Below, one piece after another: positions 42,443 through 54,088 of a stretch of DNA of 64,000 bases (position 1 is its first letter; each line of letters opens with the position of its first letter). The position numbers were made by a program, and so were the translations under genes. The stretch comes from an uncultured Candidatus Altimarinota bacterium. Lineage in GTDB: Bacteria; Patescibacteriota; Gracilibacteria; BD1-5; UBA6164. Location of the stretch: the NCBI GenBank assembly GCA_937944145.1, contig CALDZK010000001.1, forward strand, positions 140,068-204,067, given 5' to 3'. The notes beneath the pieces were generated by a model. That model made no database searches. It was not told where the DNA came from and saw only the letters and a program-made list of their open reading frames with translations.

Positions 42443-44494
42443 TTATTTTTCTGCCATTACCTTTTTGAGTACCTTTGCAAAACCAATAGTTATAACAAAC
42501 AGTCCTGCTGCGTAGTACAAAAGTGTAATATCTATATCTTTGAGTGCATCTGAAAATGAGGTAAGTGTCTGGTTATGAAATGCTGCTCATGCAAGTATAA
42601 ACACAGCAGATCCTGGGATAATACCGAGAAAAGTTGCGAGTGTAAATGATTTGATTTTTACTTTCAAGAAACCACAAGCGTAGTTGGTGATATCATATGG
42701 GAAAAATAAAAGTCTGGTCATAAGTACCGATACGAAAGGTTCTTTATCTACTTTGGATTTTAGTGATCCGATAATTCATGCCTGATCTCCACTGAGGAGC
42801 TTTTTACCAAATACTCCTCCCAAGAAGTATGCAAATAATGCAGAAAATGTCGCTCCTACCAACGTATATATCATCCCTCCTACAAAACCAAAAAGCGCTC
42901 CACTCATAAATGTCATAAACGTTCCAGGGAAAAGTATTACTGGTCTAATTGCATAAATCAAGATATAGAGTATTGGTCCCCATACTCCTACTCAGAGGAA
43001 GTTATAGAGAGACAATGCCATATCTTCGAAACTCAGCCCATGAGCCCCTTTATAGGAAAGAAAAGAAATCATAATAACCCCCCACAATATAGCTGTTCCT
43101 ATTTGAAGGATATTGTCTTTTAAAAAGAATGAAATCTCACTCTTTATATTTGAAATAGTCCCGACTACAAACTGATCACAGACACGTTTTATGAGGTCTG
43201 ATTTCGTTGGATATGCCTGAATAGTCTTTGCTATTTTGTAAGCTGAAATGTTGTTATCCATCGCAAGTGTAAAGGGTGAGAGCATTTCTCCTGCTCATTT
43301 TCAGAAAACTGTAGCTCAGAGGATACGTCCAGAAAGTCTCTTGAAATGAACTTTTACAAATCACTGAGTATCATTGGTCACTTTACTCCTATCATTTGAC
43401 TCAAAATACATAATTTTAGAAACAAATTCTTCTGGATCATGACGCTCGCAGAGTTCCTTGTGAGCTCTCCCGACTCTTGCAACTTCTAGGTGTGTATAGA
43501 GTACCCCTGGAAGAGTAGCACTACGTACAGATGATTTTGGAAACGGAACGAGGATGTTTCTAATAACTCCTCTTCCTTCATTATTTGCCCAGTGAGTGAA
43601 TTGAAAATTTCCTTTTACACAATCACCAATCGCAAAAATATGTTTTTTATTGGTACGATTATAGGCATCTACAACTATTCATTTCACGTCATACTCTATA
43701 CCTGCTTTTTCTAGAGCTAATTTCTCTACGTTTGGGATTCTCCCAAGAGCAATGAGGATCTTATCATATGGAAGTGATACTTCCTTATCTTGATCGTTCG
43801 TAATAATCAATTTCTTTTTTTCTGTGCGCTCTACGTGCGCTCCGGTGTAGACTTCTATTTCTTTTGATTCAAATATCTCTCTGAGTAACTCTGAAGACTC
43901 TACTTCCTCGCGAGGTATGAGACGAGTATTTCTCTGAACAAGACGAGTTTTTACTCAGAAAGTAGCGATACTCTCAGCGAGTTCTGATCCTATATATCAT
44001 CCTCAGATAACTACTATGTTTTCTATATCTTCTGTCTGCTCAAAAATCGTTTCATTTGTCAGTATATCCTCCGGAGAAACCCCAGGAATACTCAGAGTCA
44101 TAGCGTGAGACCCTGTTGCAAGAATAATCTTTTCAGCAGAGATATGTACATGATCTTGTCACTCTGTATGGAGAGTGTGTTCATCTACGAAACTCGCATA
44201 TCACTGGATAACTTTTAGACCATGGGACTCTACTTTTTCTACGGTTTCTTCATCTTGGATTACTTGTCTTCTCTTGCGTACTTCTTTGAGTGCTTTTTTT
44301 AGGGAACTATATTGTCCACTTTTTGCTACGTCTATCAGTGCTTTTGACGGAATACATCAAAAATTCGTACAATCCCCTCCTATAGGTCCTCCCTCTACAA
44401 GTGCTACTTTTTTACCTGCTGCTGCAAGTCAAAAGGCAACAGTGAGTCATCCTGAACCAGCCCCAACTACAATTATATCATAATCGTATTTCAT
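42443..44494 (-). CDS. Mercuric-reductase-like flavoenzyme fused to a VTT membrane domain
   Basis: A 683-residue fusion. N-terminal class I pyridine nucleotide-disulfide oxidoreductase: YDIIVVGAGSGGLTVAFG (FAD), GGDCTNFGCIPSKAL (redox disulfide CxxxxC), VVIGGGYIGSELAES (NAD(P)), IFAIGDCV and a dimerisation domain whose active-site HxxE region reads AYPTKSDLIK (so it may be altered: family HAHPTxxE). The C-terminal 200 residues form a VTT domain (YAIRPVILFPGTFMTFMSG, LMTRLLFFPYDITNYACG). It probably couples a thiol or quinone redox step to the membrane. Similar fusions occur in other bacteria (established); substrate unknown. Confidence 0.9.
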
Positions 44495-44603
44495 GATGTA
44501 TGTATTAAAAAAATAAATCTAGAGTACATGAACGAATTGTGATATACATGTTTCGTTTATATAGGACATGATAATAAAAAAAGACCTTAAGTGAAGCTAA
44601 AAA

Positions 44604-44954
44604 CTAAATCTCTATATTTTTGTAATGCGTCACTCTATGTGACGTTTTTTGTTTAACGATAGCAATTGCGTCAAACTGGATATTTTCTATATCGACTTTA
44701 TGCGTAAGGCAATAATACTCAATCGTTTTTCTACACTTACTGAGTTTATATTTGGTCAGTGATTCTTCTGGAGTCCCGTATCATAAATGACTCCTATACT
44801 TTACCTCTACAAAATAATACTTTCCATCTTTCTCAGCGATAATATCTACTTCCCCAAAACGACCAAATTTGAAATTAGTATCTTTGATATGATAGTCATG
44901 TTTTTGGAGATACTCTATGGCAATCACTTCTCCTATGTCTCCTGTTTTTTTCAT
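44604..44954 (-). CDS. yraN: YraN family protein (UPF0102)
   Basis: A 116-residue nuclease-fold protein: KTGDIGEVIAIEYLQKH, NFKFGRFGEVDIIAEKDGK (E-x-D) and YFVEVKYRSHLGYG (ExK) form the PD-(D/E)XK pattern. Role is not settled; linked to DNA or RNA processing. The 48-base gap after tmk and the same direction suggest co-transcription. Downstream, 44495-44603 holds only a partial hairpin resembling the terminators elsewhere, with its 3' arm missing. Confidence 0.9.
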
Positions 44955-45002
44955 AAAATCTTATTTATAGCAGTAGCTCCTCCCTCTGTTATCAAGAGAG
45001 GG

Positions 45003-45650
45003 CTAGGGGTGAGTTATGCAACGAAGTATCTTCTCAGTTATAGATTCTCTATCTAACAACTCTCCATTTTCTTCACAATCAATGAGTATCCATCACTGCT
45101 GAGCAGATATATCATGTGCTGTTTGCCATGCTTTTCTCATATACTTGGTATCTCGTTCATGAAGATCAAGCTCTGTTGTTCCAGATTCATAGGCTCGTTT
45201 TTGGAGGAGTTTCTGGTTATTTTCAAAACTCATAGACAGAAAGAGTATCTTGTCTGGTTGAGGGATACCACATATTTTGTATTCTAGATTTTGTAGCCGT
45301 TTTAGGAAAATACCTCTCTGAGTGATATCATCGATCTTACAACCATGGTGAATCATGCTCGAACTGACATATCTATTTGCGATGATATAGTCATACTTCT
45401 CCATATCATCTCTGAAATCATAGTTCGCATCAAACCTATCTAGTGCAAAAAAGAGTGAACTCATTTCTGCAGATACGTTCTTTCCATAGTCTCCGTTTAG
45501 GTATTTTCTGACAAAATAACTACTCTCCTGATCATATCTGGGGAAGTCGAGAACCTTTACAGTCTTTCACAGTCGAGTAAGCTCTCATGATAAAAGCTCT
45601 ACCTGTGTGGATTTCCCTGATGCGTCGATACCATCTATAACGATAAACAT
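45003..45650 (-). CDS. tmk: Thymidylate kinase
   Basis: A 215-residue kinase: FIVIDGIDASGKSTQVEL (P-loop), VKVLDFPRYD (family PRYP-type), DYIIANRYVSSSMIHHG (DRY-like NRY motif) and PDKILFLSMS. It phosphorylates dTMP to dTDP. The LID region (QKRAYESGTTELDLHERD) carries basic residues. Two P-loop-near glycines (LLS-G-EL, RL-G-K) are TGA. Confidence 0.95.
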
Positions 45651-45660
45651 AAAATTTCTA

Positions 45661-45689
45661 TTGAAAATAAAGAACTTTCCTAGTATAAT
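45661..45689 (+). promoter_or_regulatory. Consensus sigma-70 promoter
   Basis: TTGAAA (45661-45666), 17-base spacer, TATAAT (45684-45689), 27 bases before the gene at 45717. The divergent tmk starts 10 bases on the other side. One of the best promoter matches in the window. Confidence 0.75.
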
Positions 45690-45716
45690 TATACGTATAG
45701 TTACAAAAAAAGAAAT

Positions 45717-46124
45717 ATGAAGCCGAAAAATACCTGAGATCTCCTCATACTGACTGATATAGGAAAAGACCTCAATCTCATAGAGGACCTCCTACAAAAA
45801 AATAGTCCTGAGGCAGACCTAGGAATACAAGAGTTTATAAACTATCTCCGAGATCTGTGACAACACCAAGAAAACAGTGATATCGTAGAACACTCTAGTC
45901 AAAAACTCAGAGAGATACTGATCCTATATCAAAAAAATAATCCAAGTCTATCCTGATATATCAACCAACTAGACAATATAGCTAGTCCCTCCCTCTCTCT
46001 ACGTCCAAAAAGTGAAATCATAGTTCCTCCCGGGATAATGGAGCAGGTATATATGGGAAAAGATATAGTATCAGATCTAACAACACTCCCTCCCGGTGCG
46101 ACCCATAAAAATCAAGTAAACTAG
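45717..46124 (+). CDS. Unknown soluble protein (135 residues)
   Basis: No family recognised. MKPKNTGDLLILTDIGKDLN, LGIQEFINYLRDLGQHQ, SQKLREILILYQKNNPSLSG and a C-terminal extended part with PPGIMEQVYMGKDIV. Mostly helical and acidic, with a PxxP-rich end. Three TGA codons. Strong promoter upstream; a second unknown gene of the same length follows after 62 bases. Confidence 0.65.
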
Positions 46125-46186
46125 ATTTTGACGAAAAAATAGAGATATGATATCATAGACATGTATTATAAAATAACCTATACATC

Positions 46187-46594
46187 ATGTCAGAAATAGG
46201 AGGAAACTGGGAGCTCAGAGGAGCAGAAGAAATCGATCAAGCAAATCAACTCATAGCACAAAATGAAAAAACTCAATGAGATATAATCACAGAAAATGAA
46301 TGACTTGGTGTAGAGGATGGACAAGAAGCTCCAGCTCATATACTCGAACACCAAGCAGAAGTAGAACATCAGAGAAAACAAGAACACATACAAAGAATTA
46401 CTAACCTCATCGACAAGGAAGAATATGCTCATGCATTATTTTGATTATTTCATGAGTGAGATATTACCGAGGAACAATATGCAAGATTTCAAGAGATGGA
46501 AGAATGAGAAGTAGTTTATGAGATAAAAAAAATACTAGATCTCTTAAATACTCCAGCAGAAGAAGTAGAAGAACCTGAAAAAGAAAATATATAA
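46187..46594 (+). CDS. Unknown acidic helical protein (135 residues)
   Basis: A very Glu/Gln-rich chain (GAEEIDQANQLIAQNEKTQG, AEVEHQRKQEHIQRITNLID, EEQYARFQEMEEGEVVYEIK) that is probably a coiled coil. About five TGA glycines. It ends just before a terminator. No family recognised. Confidence 0.65.
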
Positions 46595-46599
46595 AATAT

Positions 46600-46630
46600 A
46601 AAAAGGAAGATATCATTCTTCCTTTTTTTT
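46600..46630 (+). terminator. Hairpin terminator
   Basis: AAAAGGAAG and CTTCCTTTT with an 8-base loop and a T8 run, 6 bases after the stop at 46594; separates the two unknown genes from dnaG. Confidence 0.88.
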
Positions 46631-46676
46631 GTTTTTCTACTACAATAGAGTCCAATTATTTCATAGCTATTACCCC

Positions 46677-48326
46677 TTGGGATTTGTTGACGATCTAGAA
46701 AATAGTATCGATATCGTAGAACTCGTCGGGAGATATACGAAACTCAAAAAAACAGGAGCCAACTACAAGGCTCACTGTCCTTTTCCTGGCCACTCAGAAA
46801 AGACTCCGAGTTTCGTCGTGAGTCCTGCAAAACAAATAGGGTATTGTTTTGGATGCCACAAGTGAGGAGGTCCAGTAAAGTTTATCATGGATATGGAAAA
46901 CTGTGAGTTTCGAGAGTCCATGGAAATACTGGGGCAAATAACTGGGAAAGAAATAAAATGATTCACTCAGTCAAAAGAAGAAATACAACTCAAAAAAAGT
47001 ATTTACTCTCTGTATAAAGACGCAACGAATTATTATAAACAGGCTCTTGGAAAAAATCCAAATATAAAAAAATACCTGACTGACAGAGGTATGACTGAGC
47101 AGTCTATCTCTCAGTTTCATTTTGGGTATGCTGATAGTGGTATAGGACTCTATAACTATCTCAAGGGAAAATGATATGATGACAACATCATACGTACCTC
47201 ACAGATATTTTTAGATGTCGGAGCAAAAAAAGACAAATTTATCGGGAGAATTATCTTTCCCATACAAAATCTTCGAGGGGATTTTGTAGCATTTGCGGGA
47301 AGAATAACCGGTCCAGGAGAACCCAAGTATCTCAACTCCCCTGCAAGTAAAATCTATGACAAATCAGCTATCCTCTATGGTCTTTATGACGCAAAGAGTT
47401 CTATCCTAAAAAACGACTCTGTCATCATCACCGAGTGATATATGGACACGATCGCACTACATGAAGCAGGTTTTACAAATACTGTAGCTGTTTCAGGAAC
47501 AGCTCTGACAGAAAAACACATCCAGATACTCAAGCGTCTCACCCACAAAATATATCTGTGTTTTGATGGGGACAAAGCAGGGCAAAATGCAACGATATCG
47601 AGTCTCGAAACTCTGAAAAACAAAGGACTAGAAGTAAAAATTATCACACTCCCAAAAGGAAAAGATCCAGATGAGATAGTAAAGTCTGGAGGAGATTTTC
47701 AGAAACTGATCGATACCAGCAGAACTCCTGTAGCATTTTATATAAGTCACTCAGAGATAAACACTGAAAGTCTCGATGAAAAAAAGAAGTTTTTATCAGA
47801 AATACTCTGAGTTATAAAAAGCTATAGCGACGAAATAGAACGTGACTCCTACATAAAAGAGGTATCAAAAGTCCTAGATATCCCCATCACTCTGGTATAT
47901 GACGAACTCAAAAAAGTAAAACTCAAAAAACAAGAAGTTACGCGTCAGGAAATGCTGAGTTATTCCCAAGAAGATATAGCAATCGCACATATGATGAGCT
48001 ATCCAGAGACTATACAGGAAATACAAAAATCCATTATATTTACGCAAAATATAGGAACTCATCTATCACAATACTTTCAAAATCCAGACTGATTCCTCGA
48101 CTCTCAGGAAATCAACAAAAAAACACTGTATCAATCCCTGTGTCTCAAAATAGAAGAACAAACACTCGACGAAAAAGATACTCAAAAAATCATAGACAAT
48201 CTCAATCGAGAACACTATAAAAAGATATCAAAAGACCTCAAAGTAAAAATGCAATCTTGAGATCAAGACGCATTAGAGAAATACACCCTCCTCCTACAAA
48301 CAGCAAAAAAACATCAAATCAAATAA
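46677..48326 (+). CDS. dnaG: DNA primase
   Basis: A 549-residue primase making RNA primers for replication. Zinc-binding domain: HCPFPGHSEKTPSFVV and YCFGCHKGG (Cys-His-Cys-Cys). RNA polymerase core: AFAGRITGPGEPKYLNSP, then TOPRIM IITEGYMDTIALHEAG and CFDGDKAGQNA. The C-terminal helicase-interacting part is short and diverged. No ATG exists at the expected place: the best start is TTG at 46677 (LGFVDDLENSIDIVELVG, normal primase N-terminus); the frame is open further upstream to a TTG at 46629, but that lies inside the terminator. Followed by rpoD, the classic dnaG-rpoD order. Confidence 0.93.
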
Positions 48327-48487
48327 TCTGTTGCATACAAGTGTATTTTCTCTATAATTACTGACCAGAGATACAAAAATGTATCACTAAACGCTACAAT
48401 ACGCGAAATAACAAACGTATACATCCCCTCGAAATTCCTTTTAGGTACGCTAAATGGAATTTTTCTGTGTAATATAATACAAAACCT

Positions 48488-49909
48488 ATGACCCAAGATC
48501 CAAAATCACAAGACCCTAAGAAAGTTAAAAAAGACCAAAATCCTACACCTCAAACGAGCCAACTCGAAGAAGTAGATCTAGACTCTCTTGATCTCAAAGC
48601 ACTCCAATCTGTAGGGAAATCTCTCCAAGAAGAACCAGAACCAAGTGCAAGTGAACTCGAAGAAGTAGCAGAACTCGCTGAAGAAGCAGAAGCCGAAGCT
48701 CCTCAAGCCATCGATGGACTCAAAAAAGAGAAAGGTCTCAAAAAAATGCCTATAGAGAGATCAGAAGATAAAAGAAGAGTCGGGAAAGGACTCAAGAAAT
48801 TTGTGGACAACGAAGTTCCAGAAGAAATGCTCGAAGACATGCCTGAAGGAGTGCAAGAACTCATGAAAAAAGGAAAAATAGAAGGGAGAATCACACAAGA
48901 TGAGCTCATGAATGCTATTCCAAAAGCAGAAGAAGATCTCGATCTACTCGATGACATCTATACTCGTTTTATCAAACTCAAAATAGACGTAGTTGATAGT
49001 CTCGATAAAGCAAATCTCTTTACCGAAACAAAGAAAAAAGAAGATAACAAGAAAAATAATCTCACAGGATCTGTGTCTCTCTCAGAGATTAGTGATGATT
49101 CTATCAGAATGTACCTCAACGAAATAGGAAGAGTTGCTCTCCTGAATGCAGAAGAGGAAATAGATCTCTGAAAAAAAATAAAAGCCTGAGACCAAGAAGC
49201 TCGTAAGAAACTCGCAGCTGCAAATCTCAGACTCGTAGTATCAATTGCAAAAAAATACATGGGAAGAGGTCTTGGACTCCTTGACCTCATCCAAGAGTGA
49301 AACGTGGGGCTCTTTCGTGCTGTTGATAAGTTCGATGCAACAAAATGATTCAAGTTCTCTACCTACGCAACGTGGTGGATACGTCAGGGGGTAACGAGAG
49401 CCATTGCAGACCAAGCAAGAACGATCCGTGTTCCAGTACATATGATCGAAACTATCAATAAATTCACTCATACCTACCGTAGACTCACCCAAGAGTTGAC
49501 TCGTGAACCACTCATGGAAGAACTCGCAACGGAACTCGATATGGATATCAAAAAAGTGCGTCAAATCATGCGTATATCCCAGGATATACTCTCTCTGGAC
49601 GCACCAGTAGGATCAGAAGAAGATACTTCTCTCGGGGACTTCATAGAAGATGACAAAACACAAACTCCAGACGATCAAACAAATATGAATCTTCTCAAAG
49701 AAAATCTCTATGAAATGCTTGACTTCCTCACTCCAAGAGAGAGAAAAATCATCATCATGCGTTTTGGACTCGATGGAGGAGATATACATACACTCGAAGA
49801 AGTCGGAAAAGAATTTGGAGTCACTCGTGAACGTATAAGACAGATAGAAGCAAAAACACTCGAAAAACTCAAGGAACATCCAAATGCTGATAAAATCAGG
49901 TTCTTTTAA
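48488..49909 (+). CDS. rpoD: Primary sigma factor RpoD (sigma-70)
   Basis: A 473-residue sigma factor. A Glu/Lys-rich N-terminal part (1-200) replaces region 1.1. Region 1.2 [17 protein letters not shown]; region 2: [39 protein letters not shown] (2.3/2.4) and [10 protein letters not shown]; region 3: [17 protein letters not shown]; region 4.2: [20 protein letters not shown]. It directs RNA polymerase to the TTGACA/TATAAT promoters seen in the window. TGA is used at LQE-G-NVG and TK-G-FKF. The 160-base gap after dnaG holds TATAAT (48473-48478) 9 bases before the ATG and a weak inverted repeat at 48434-48462. Confidence 0.96.
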
Positions 49910-49914
49910 AAAGT

Positions 49915-50604
49915 ATGACATTTAAAAAAGAAATATCTCATCTGTTAGAAAATAAAAAAACGAAAATATTTATACAATTTTGTATTATATTTTCTATAAT
50001 TGTGTTTTCTATTGGAACGATTTCAAATATACCTTATCGTTTAGGAAACATATTGAGTGTATTAGAAGTATTTATAGTTTGAATCTTCACTACTGAATAC
50101 ATCTTGAGAGTATATACTAGTAAAAAGAAACTTTCATTTATACTGAGTTTTTGGGGAATTATTGATCTTCTAGCGATAATTCCCTTTTACCTGTCTTTAT
50201 GAACAGACCTCACCTCAATAAGAGTAATTCGAATACTCAGAGTCGCAAGAATATTTAAGCTCGGGAGATATTCAAAAGCTATAACAAATCTAAAAACAGC
50301 TTTATGAAGTATAAAAGAGGAGCTGATACTATTTAGCATCCTCACTATAATATTGTTATATTTATCTGCTGTAGGGTTTTATCATTTTGAAAACGGAGCT
50401 CAACCTGAAAATATTACTTCTATATTTGATGCATTGCGGTGGTCTGTTGCAACACTAACGACCGTATGATATGGTGATATATATCCAATAACTGTTTGAG
50501 GTAAATTCTTTACTTTTATTATCCTAATGATAGGGTTATGAATAGTATCTATACCAACTGGACTTGTAGCTGGGGCTATAAGTTCTTCTGAAAACAAAAA
50601 GTAA
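49915..50604 (+). CDS. Voltage-gated-type potassium channel
   Basis: A 229-residue, six-helix channel. S4: SIRVIRILRVARIFKLGRYS, with Arg/Lys every third residue. Pore: DALRWSVATLTTVGYGDIYP with the TVGYGD filter. The first filter glycine is encoded by TGA (50467-50469), an invariant position for K+ selectivity, so function depends on UGA being Gly. S6 follows with two more TGA glycines (GLGIVSIPTGLVAG). Starts 5 bases after the rpoD stop, so it may be co-transcribed. It would pass K+ out of or into the cell depending on voltage. Confidence 0.93.
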
Positions 50605-50621
50605 AAATCACAAATAACCAC

Positions 50622-50654
50622 AAAAAAACTACGATCTATCTCGTAGTTTTTTTT
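50622..50654. terminator. Bidirectional terminator between convergent genes
   Basis: AAAAAAACTACGA and TCGTAGTTTTTTT form a 13-bp stem with A and T runs at both ends. It lies 17 bases after the channel stop and 4 bases after the stop of the convergent gene at 50659, serving both. Confidence 0.9.
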
Positions 50655-50658
50655 GTAG

Positions 50659-53600
50659 TTATTTAAATAGTGGTGGTGGTGATGACTGAATCAAAGAATT
50701 GTACTCAATCACGAGTGGAAACTCTCTGTGAGCACCACTTCATCGAGACGTTTGTCAGCTATTAGCGGGTATATCAGCTGTAGCTGGGTTATTGTCATGG
50801 TCTTCGAGTATATATCTTCTGAGATAATTGAGATCATATTTTTCTGCCGTTTCAGCTGTATCACATATGGCTACATAGTATGGACACTCTCTCGGGATAG
50901 AACGAGCTCCTCCTATAGTATTTTCACTAAACACAGATCCATATATATAGAGTTGATCTGAAAAGTCAGCTGGGTCAGATGTCCCATCAAACACTTCGGT
51001 TCCAGATATAGATCCTGAATTATCACTATCAATAGCTGTCATTACTGCCCTATCTGCGTAGAGTACAGCAGATATATCTGTGACATCTGGGTGGATATAG
51101 ATATTTCCTCCATTTCCATTGGCATCCTCTAGGGAGATAATTCAGAGTATATCACTATTTGGGTTATTATAGATCATATCACTGGTGATATATATATCTC
51201 ATCATTGAATAACGAGAGTTTTATTTCCTGCTACGTTTTGTGAAAGAGGATTTCCTACTTCTACATAGTCATTTGACAGATCTCAAAAATACAATACTTG
51301 TCCTCCTGATATCAGTACTCCATCAGTATTGTTCCATCAAGAATTTCCAGAGAAATCAGATACACGATTACTTCCATTATTTGGAGTTACACTTCTGATG
51401 AGTTCAAAAGCCTTTTTACGAATATCTCTTCTGAAGCTTGACTTTATGAGTCTTCCTATGATCCTGACATCATCGCTAAATTGTCCTGTAATATATTCTT
51501 GGGCTGTATCTGCGTTGGAAGTACCAATAACCTTGACTCCTGCATAATTAGTGTCAGACGGAGGAAGTACTCCGTGGTAATTATCTTTTCCTATAACATC
51601 ACCGTTAAGCACTACGTCATATCCATCGATACTATAGCTCATATGAGTCGAAAGAAATGCTGAATCAAGCGCGTCAATAGGTGCTCCATCTACTTGCGTT
51701 AAATGGGTGTAGAGATTATTGTATGTCGTTGGAATAAAAGCACCTGAAGGAAAACGAGACTGCAGTGTCGATCCAGTAGCTACTGTACCTGAAGTAGAAG
51801 CGTTCGTTCCATAATCAAGTCTATAACTATTTATAGCTGCTGGTTGACCATTATATTTCAGATACATCTGACGATTGGTAGCATCACCTGTAGGACGAGG
51901 GCTATTTTTATCTACATCGAGAGAGCTACGCTGTAGGTTGTCTTCTTCAAAATCATCATTTTCTAGGTCTCCTGAAAAGAGGTTTGAAAACAGAGGAAGA
52001 AAGGCAAAATCAATATTTCCATCACTTCCAAGTATAGTGTTTCCTGAAGCGTCCCACGACTCAGCTATAGTATCGGTCACCTCATAAGAAATTGTATCTA
52101 TCAAGAATTGAGAAAGTGGGTCTGCTCCATGAGAAACACGGTATTGGTAAGTAGGAGTGTAAAGACGAAAAGAAAATTCATAATCTCCACTAGAAGATGC
52201 CAGATTATCATACGGTTGTATAGTGTCACCAAGAGGAAAAGAGTCATAGATGCTAGATCCTGGAAGCGCAACAAACACTCCCGTATCTCCTGTTCTCCTA
52301 TACTGGTCTAGGTACACAGTATTTTGAGCATCTATATCTATATCTACTTGTCTTCCTATACTCGGAGCTGAAATAATCCCATTTCCATATCTATCTTGGA
52401 GTTGAATAGTCAAAGAATAATTACTCCCATCAGCAACATTATTAGCATCTTCGAGATTCGCTATATTTGCAGGCAGCACTTGCTCGAGTGTTATGTCTGA
52501 AGTATTTGCAAATACATTATACTTGTAATCTATAATTCCTCTCCTTTGAGAAGGATTATCATTGACTACATTACAGTTTCCAGCTTCATCACAAATACGA
52601 GTGACTTTATACGAGTATTCTCTTACTCCATCATCTGGACTTCCGTCCTCATCAACATCTTGTATAGAAGGAGCAATGGTGAGTCTATCTGCTCGAGTTG
52701 GATTATTGTCACTTGTAGAAATAAAGGGTGTTGTTATATATGAGTCTACAGTAGAAAAGTTTTCAAAAAATCAATGTATGACACTGATAGGACTTCCCCC
52801 TCCATCACTTACATCCAGAGAAAAACTCTGTGAATCGGTAGCAAGGTGGTTGCTATCAGGACGAGGGGAAGGAGAAGAAATATCACTCGCTGATGGAGCA
52901 ACAGTATCTATAAGAATGGTAAATACTTCTACACTTGAACATCCAGAAAACTTACAACTATGACTACGAACATAGTGAGTTCCATCTGGAAGATTATTAA
53001 AATTTGGAGTATTTCCATCTATACTTGGAGTACAGGTATTGGTCTGATCTATACAGTATGACTCAGTAGTCGGAGATGCTGAAGGTCATGGAACAATCGT
53101 AAATCTTGGGTCATTATTGTTACTCCAGACATTATCACTGTGGGTAGGAGAATCTATAGTTGGAGGAGTAGCTAGAGCGTCATCTATACGCAGGTCAAAA
53201 GAAACTACATTCGTACACACTCATGTCAGTCCTCCAGCACAAGTTTTTGCTCTGAAATAATGCTGATTATTCCCTATGTTATTGTAAGTCCTTGTATCTC
53301 CTCCGGTACTTGGATCACAAGTATTTGTAGTATCAATACAATAATAGTTTTCATAAACGGAAGTAGAGATATTGAGAGTTGGATCATCATCAGTACTCCA
53401 CACTCACTCGGTGTGAGTAGGAGAAGTAATAACCGGATCTTTGAGTGGTACAAATTCAAGAGTATCAGGTGAGGTATACGATACTCTGTTCCCTGCAGCA
53501 TCAAGAGCTTCTATCCTATACTTATAAGAACTTCCAGGATTTACCCTTCTTGTCCAAGTTTGCTCTACAAAGACTCTATTGGCTGCTGCGATATTGTCCC

Positions 53601-54024
53601 AATGTTGTACCTCAGTATAAGTTCATCCATTGTGACTTTCATAGAGATATATCTCGTTTAGGCCTGATCCTCATCTATCTCTCGCTCTGATAGTGATAAG
53701 CGTATCAACAGGAGAAAAGCTCGGAAATGATATACCCAGAGAATCTGGACCTGCTGCGTCCCAGTATAGACATCTCATACTTCCTGGAGCTGGTACAAAT
53801 GTACTTATATCCGAGTGAGGTACAACAGATGTAGAGGAGTTATTATTTGCAGGAGAAGATTCTCAAAATGTTGGATCAGATCACCCTGTAGTATCTCAAT
53901 CTGAATCACAAAAAGTTATACCACTACTATCAGAAAAACGTACCTCATGATTTCCATACCACTGAGAATAGGTATAGCTCGTAGAGCAAGACAAGAGAAC
54001 AATTATTAAGAGTATTTTCCTCAT
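50659..54024 (-). CDS. Very large secreted beta-rich protein (1121 residues)
   Basis: Signal peptide KILLIIVLLSC-STSYTYS, possibly with a lipid-attachment Cys. Repeated immunoglobulin/fibronectin-like modules follow (for example YWDAAGPDSLGISFPSFS, SYKYRIEALDAAGNRVSY, PTIDSPTHSDNVWSNNNDP with repeated YCIDxTNTCxPS cysteine pairs). The C-terminal 250 residues contain a right-handed beta-solenoid-like stretch (NKTLVIQGGDIYITSDMIYN, NIYIHPDVTDISAVLYADR). No enzyme domain is seen. Probably a surface-bound structural or adhesion protein. Transcribed away from the RiPP-like operon's end, 64 bases after it on the same strand. Confidence 0.72.
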
Positions 54025-54088
54025 AAAAATTCTTTATAATATAATTATACTCTTTAATTACATCATATATCTCTATTTATAGCAAATT

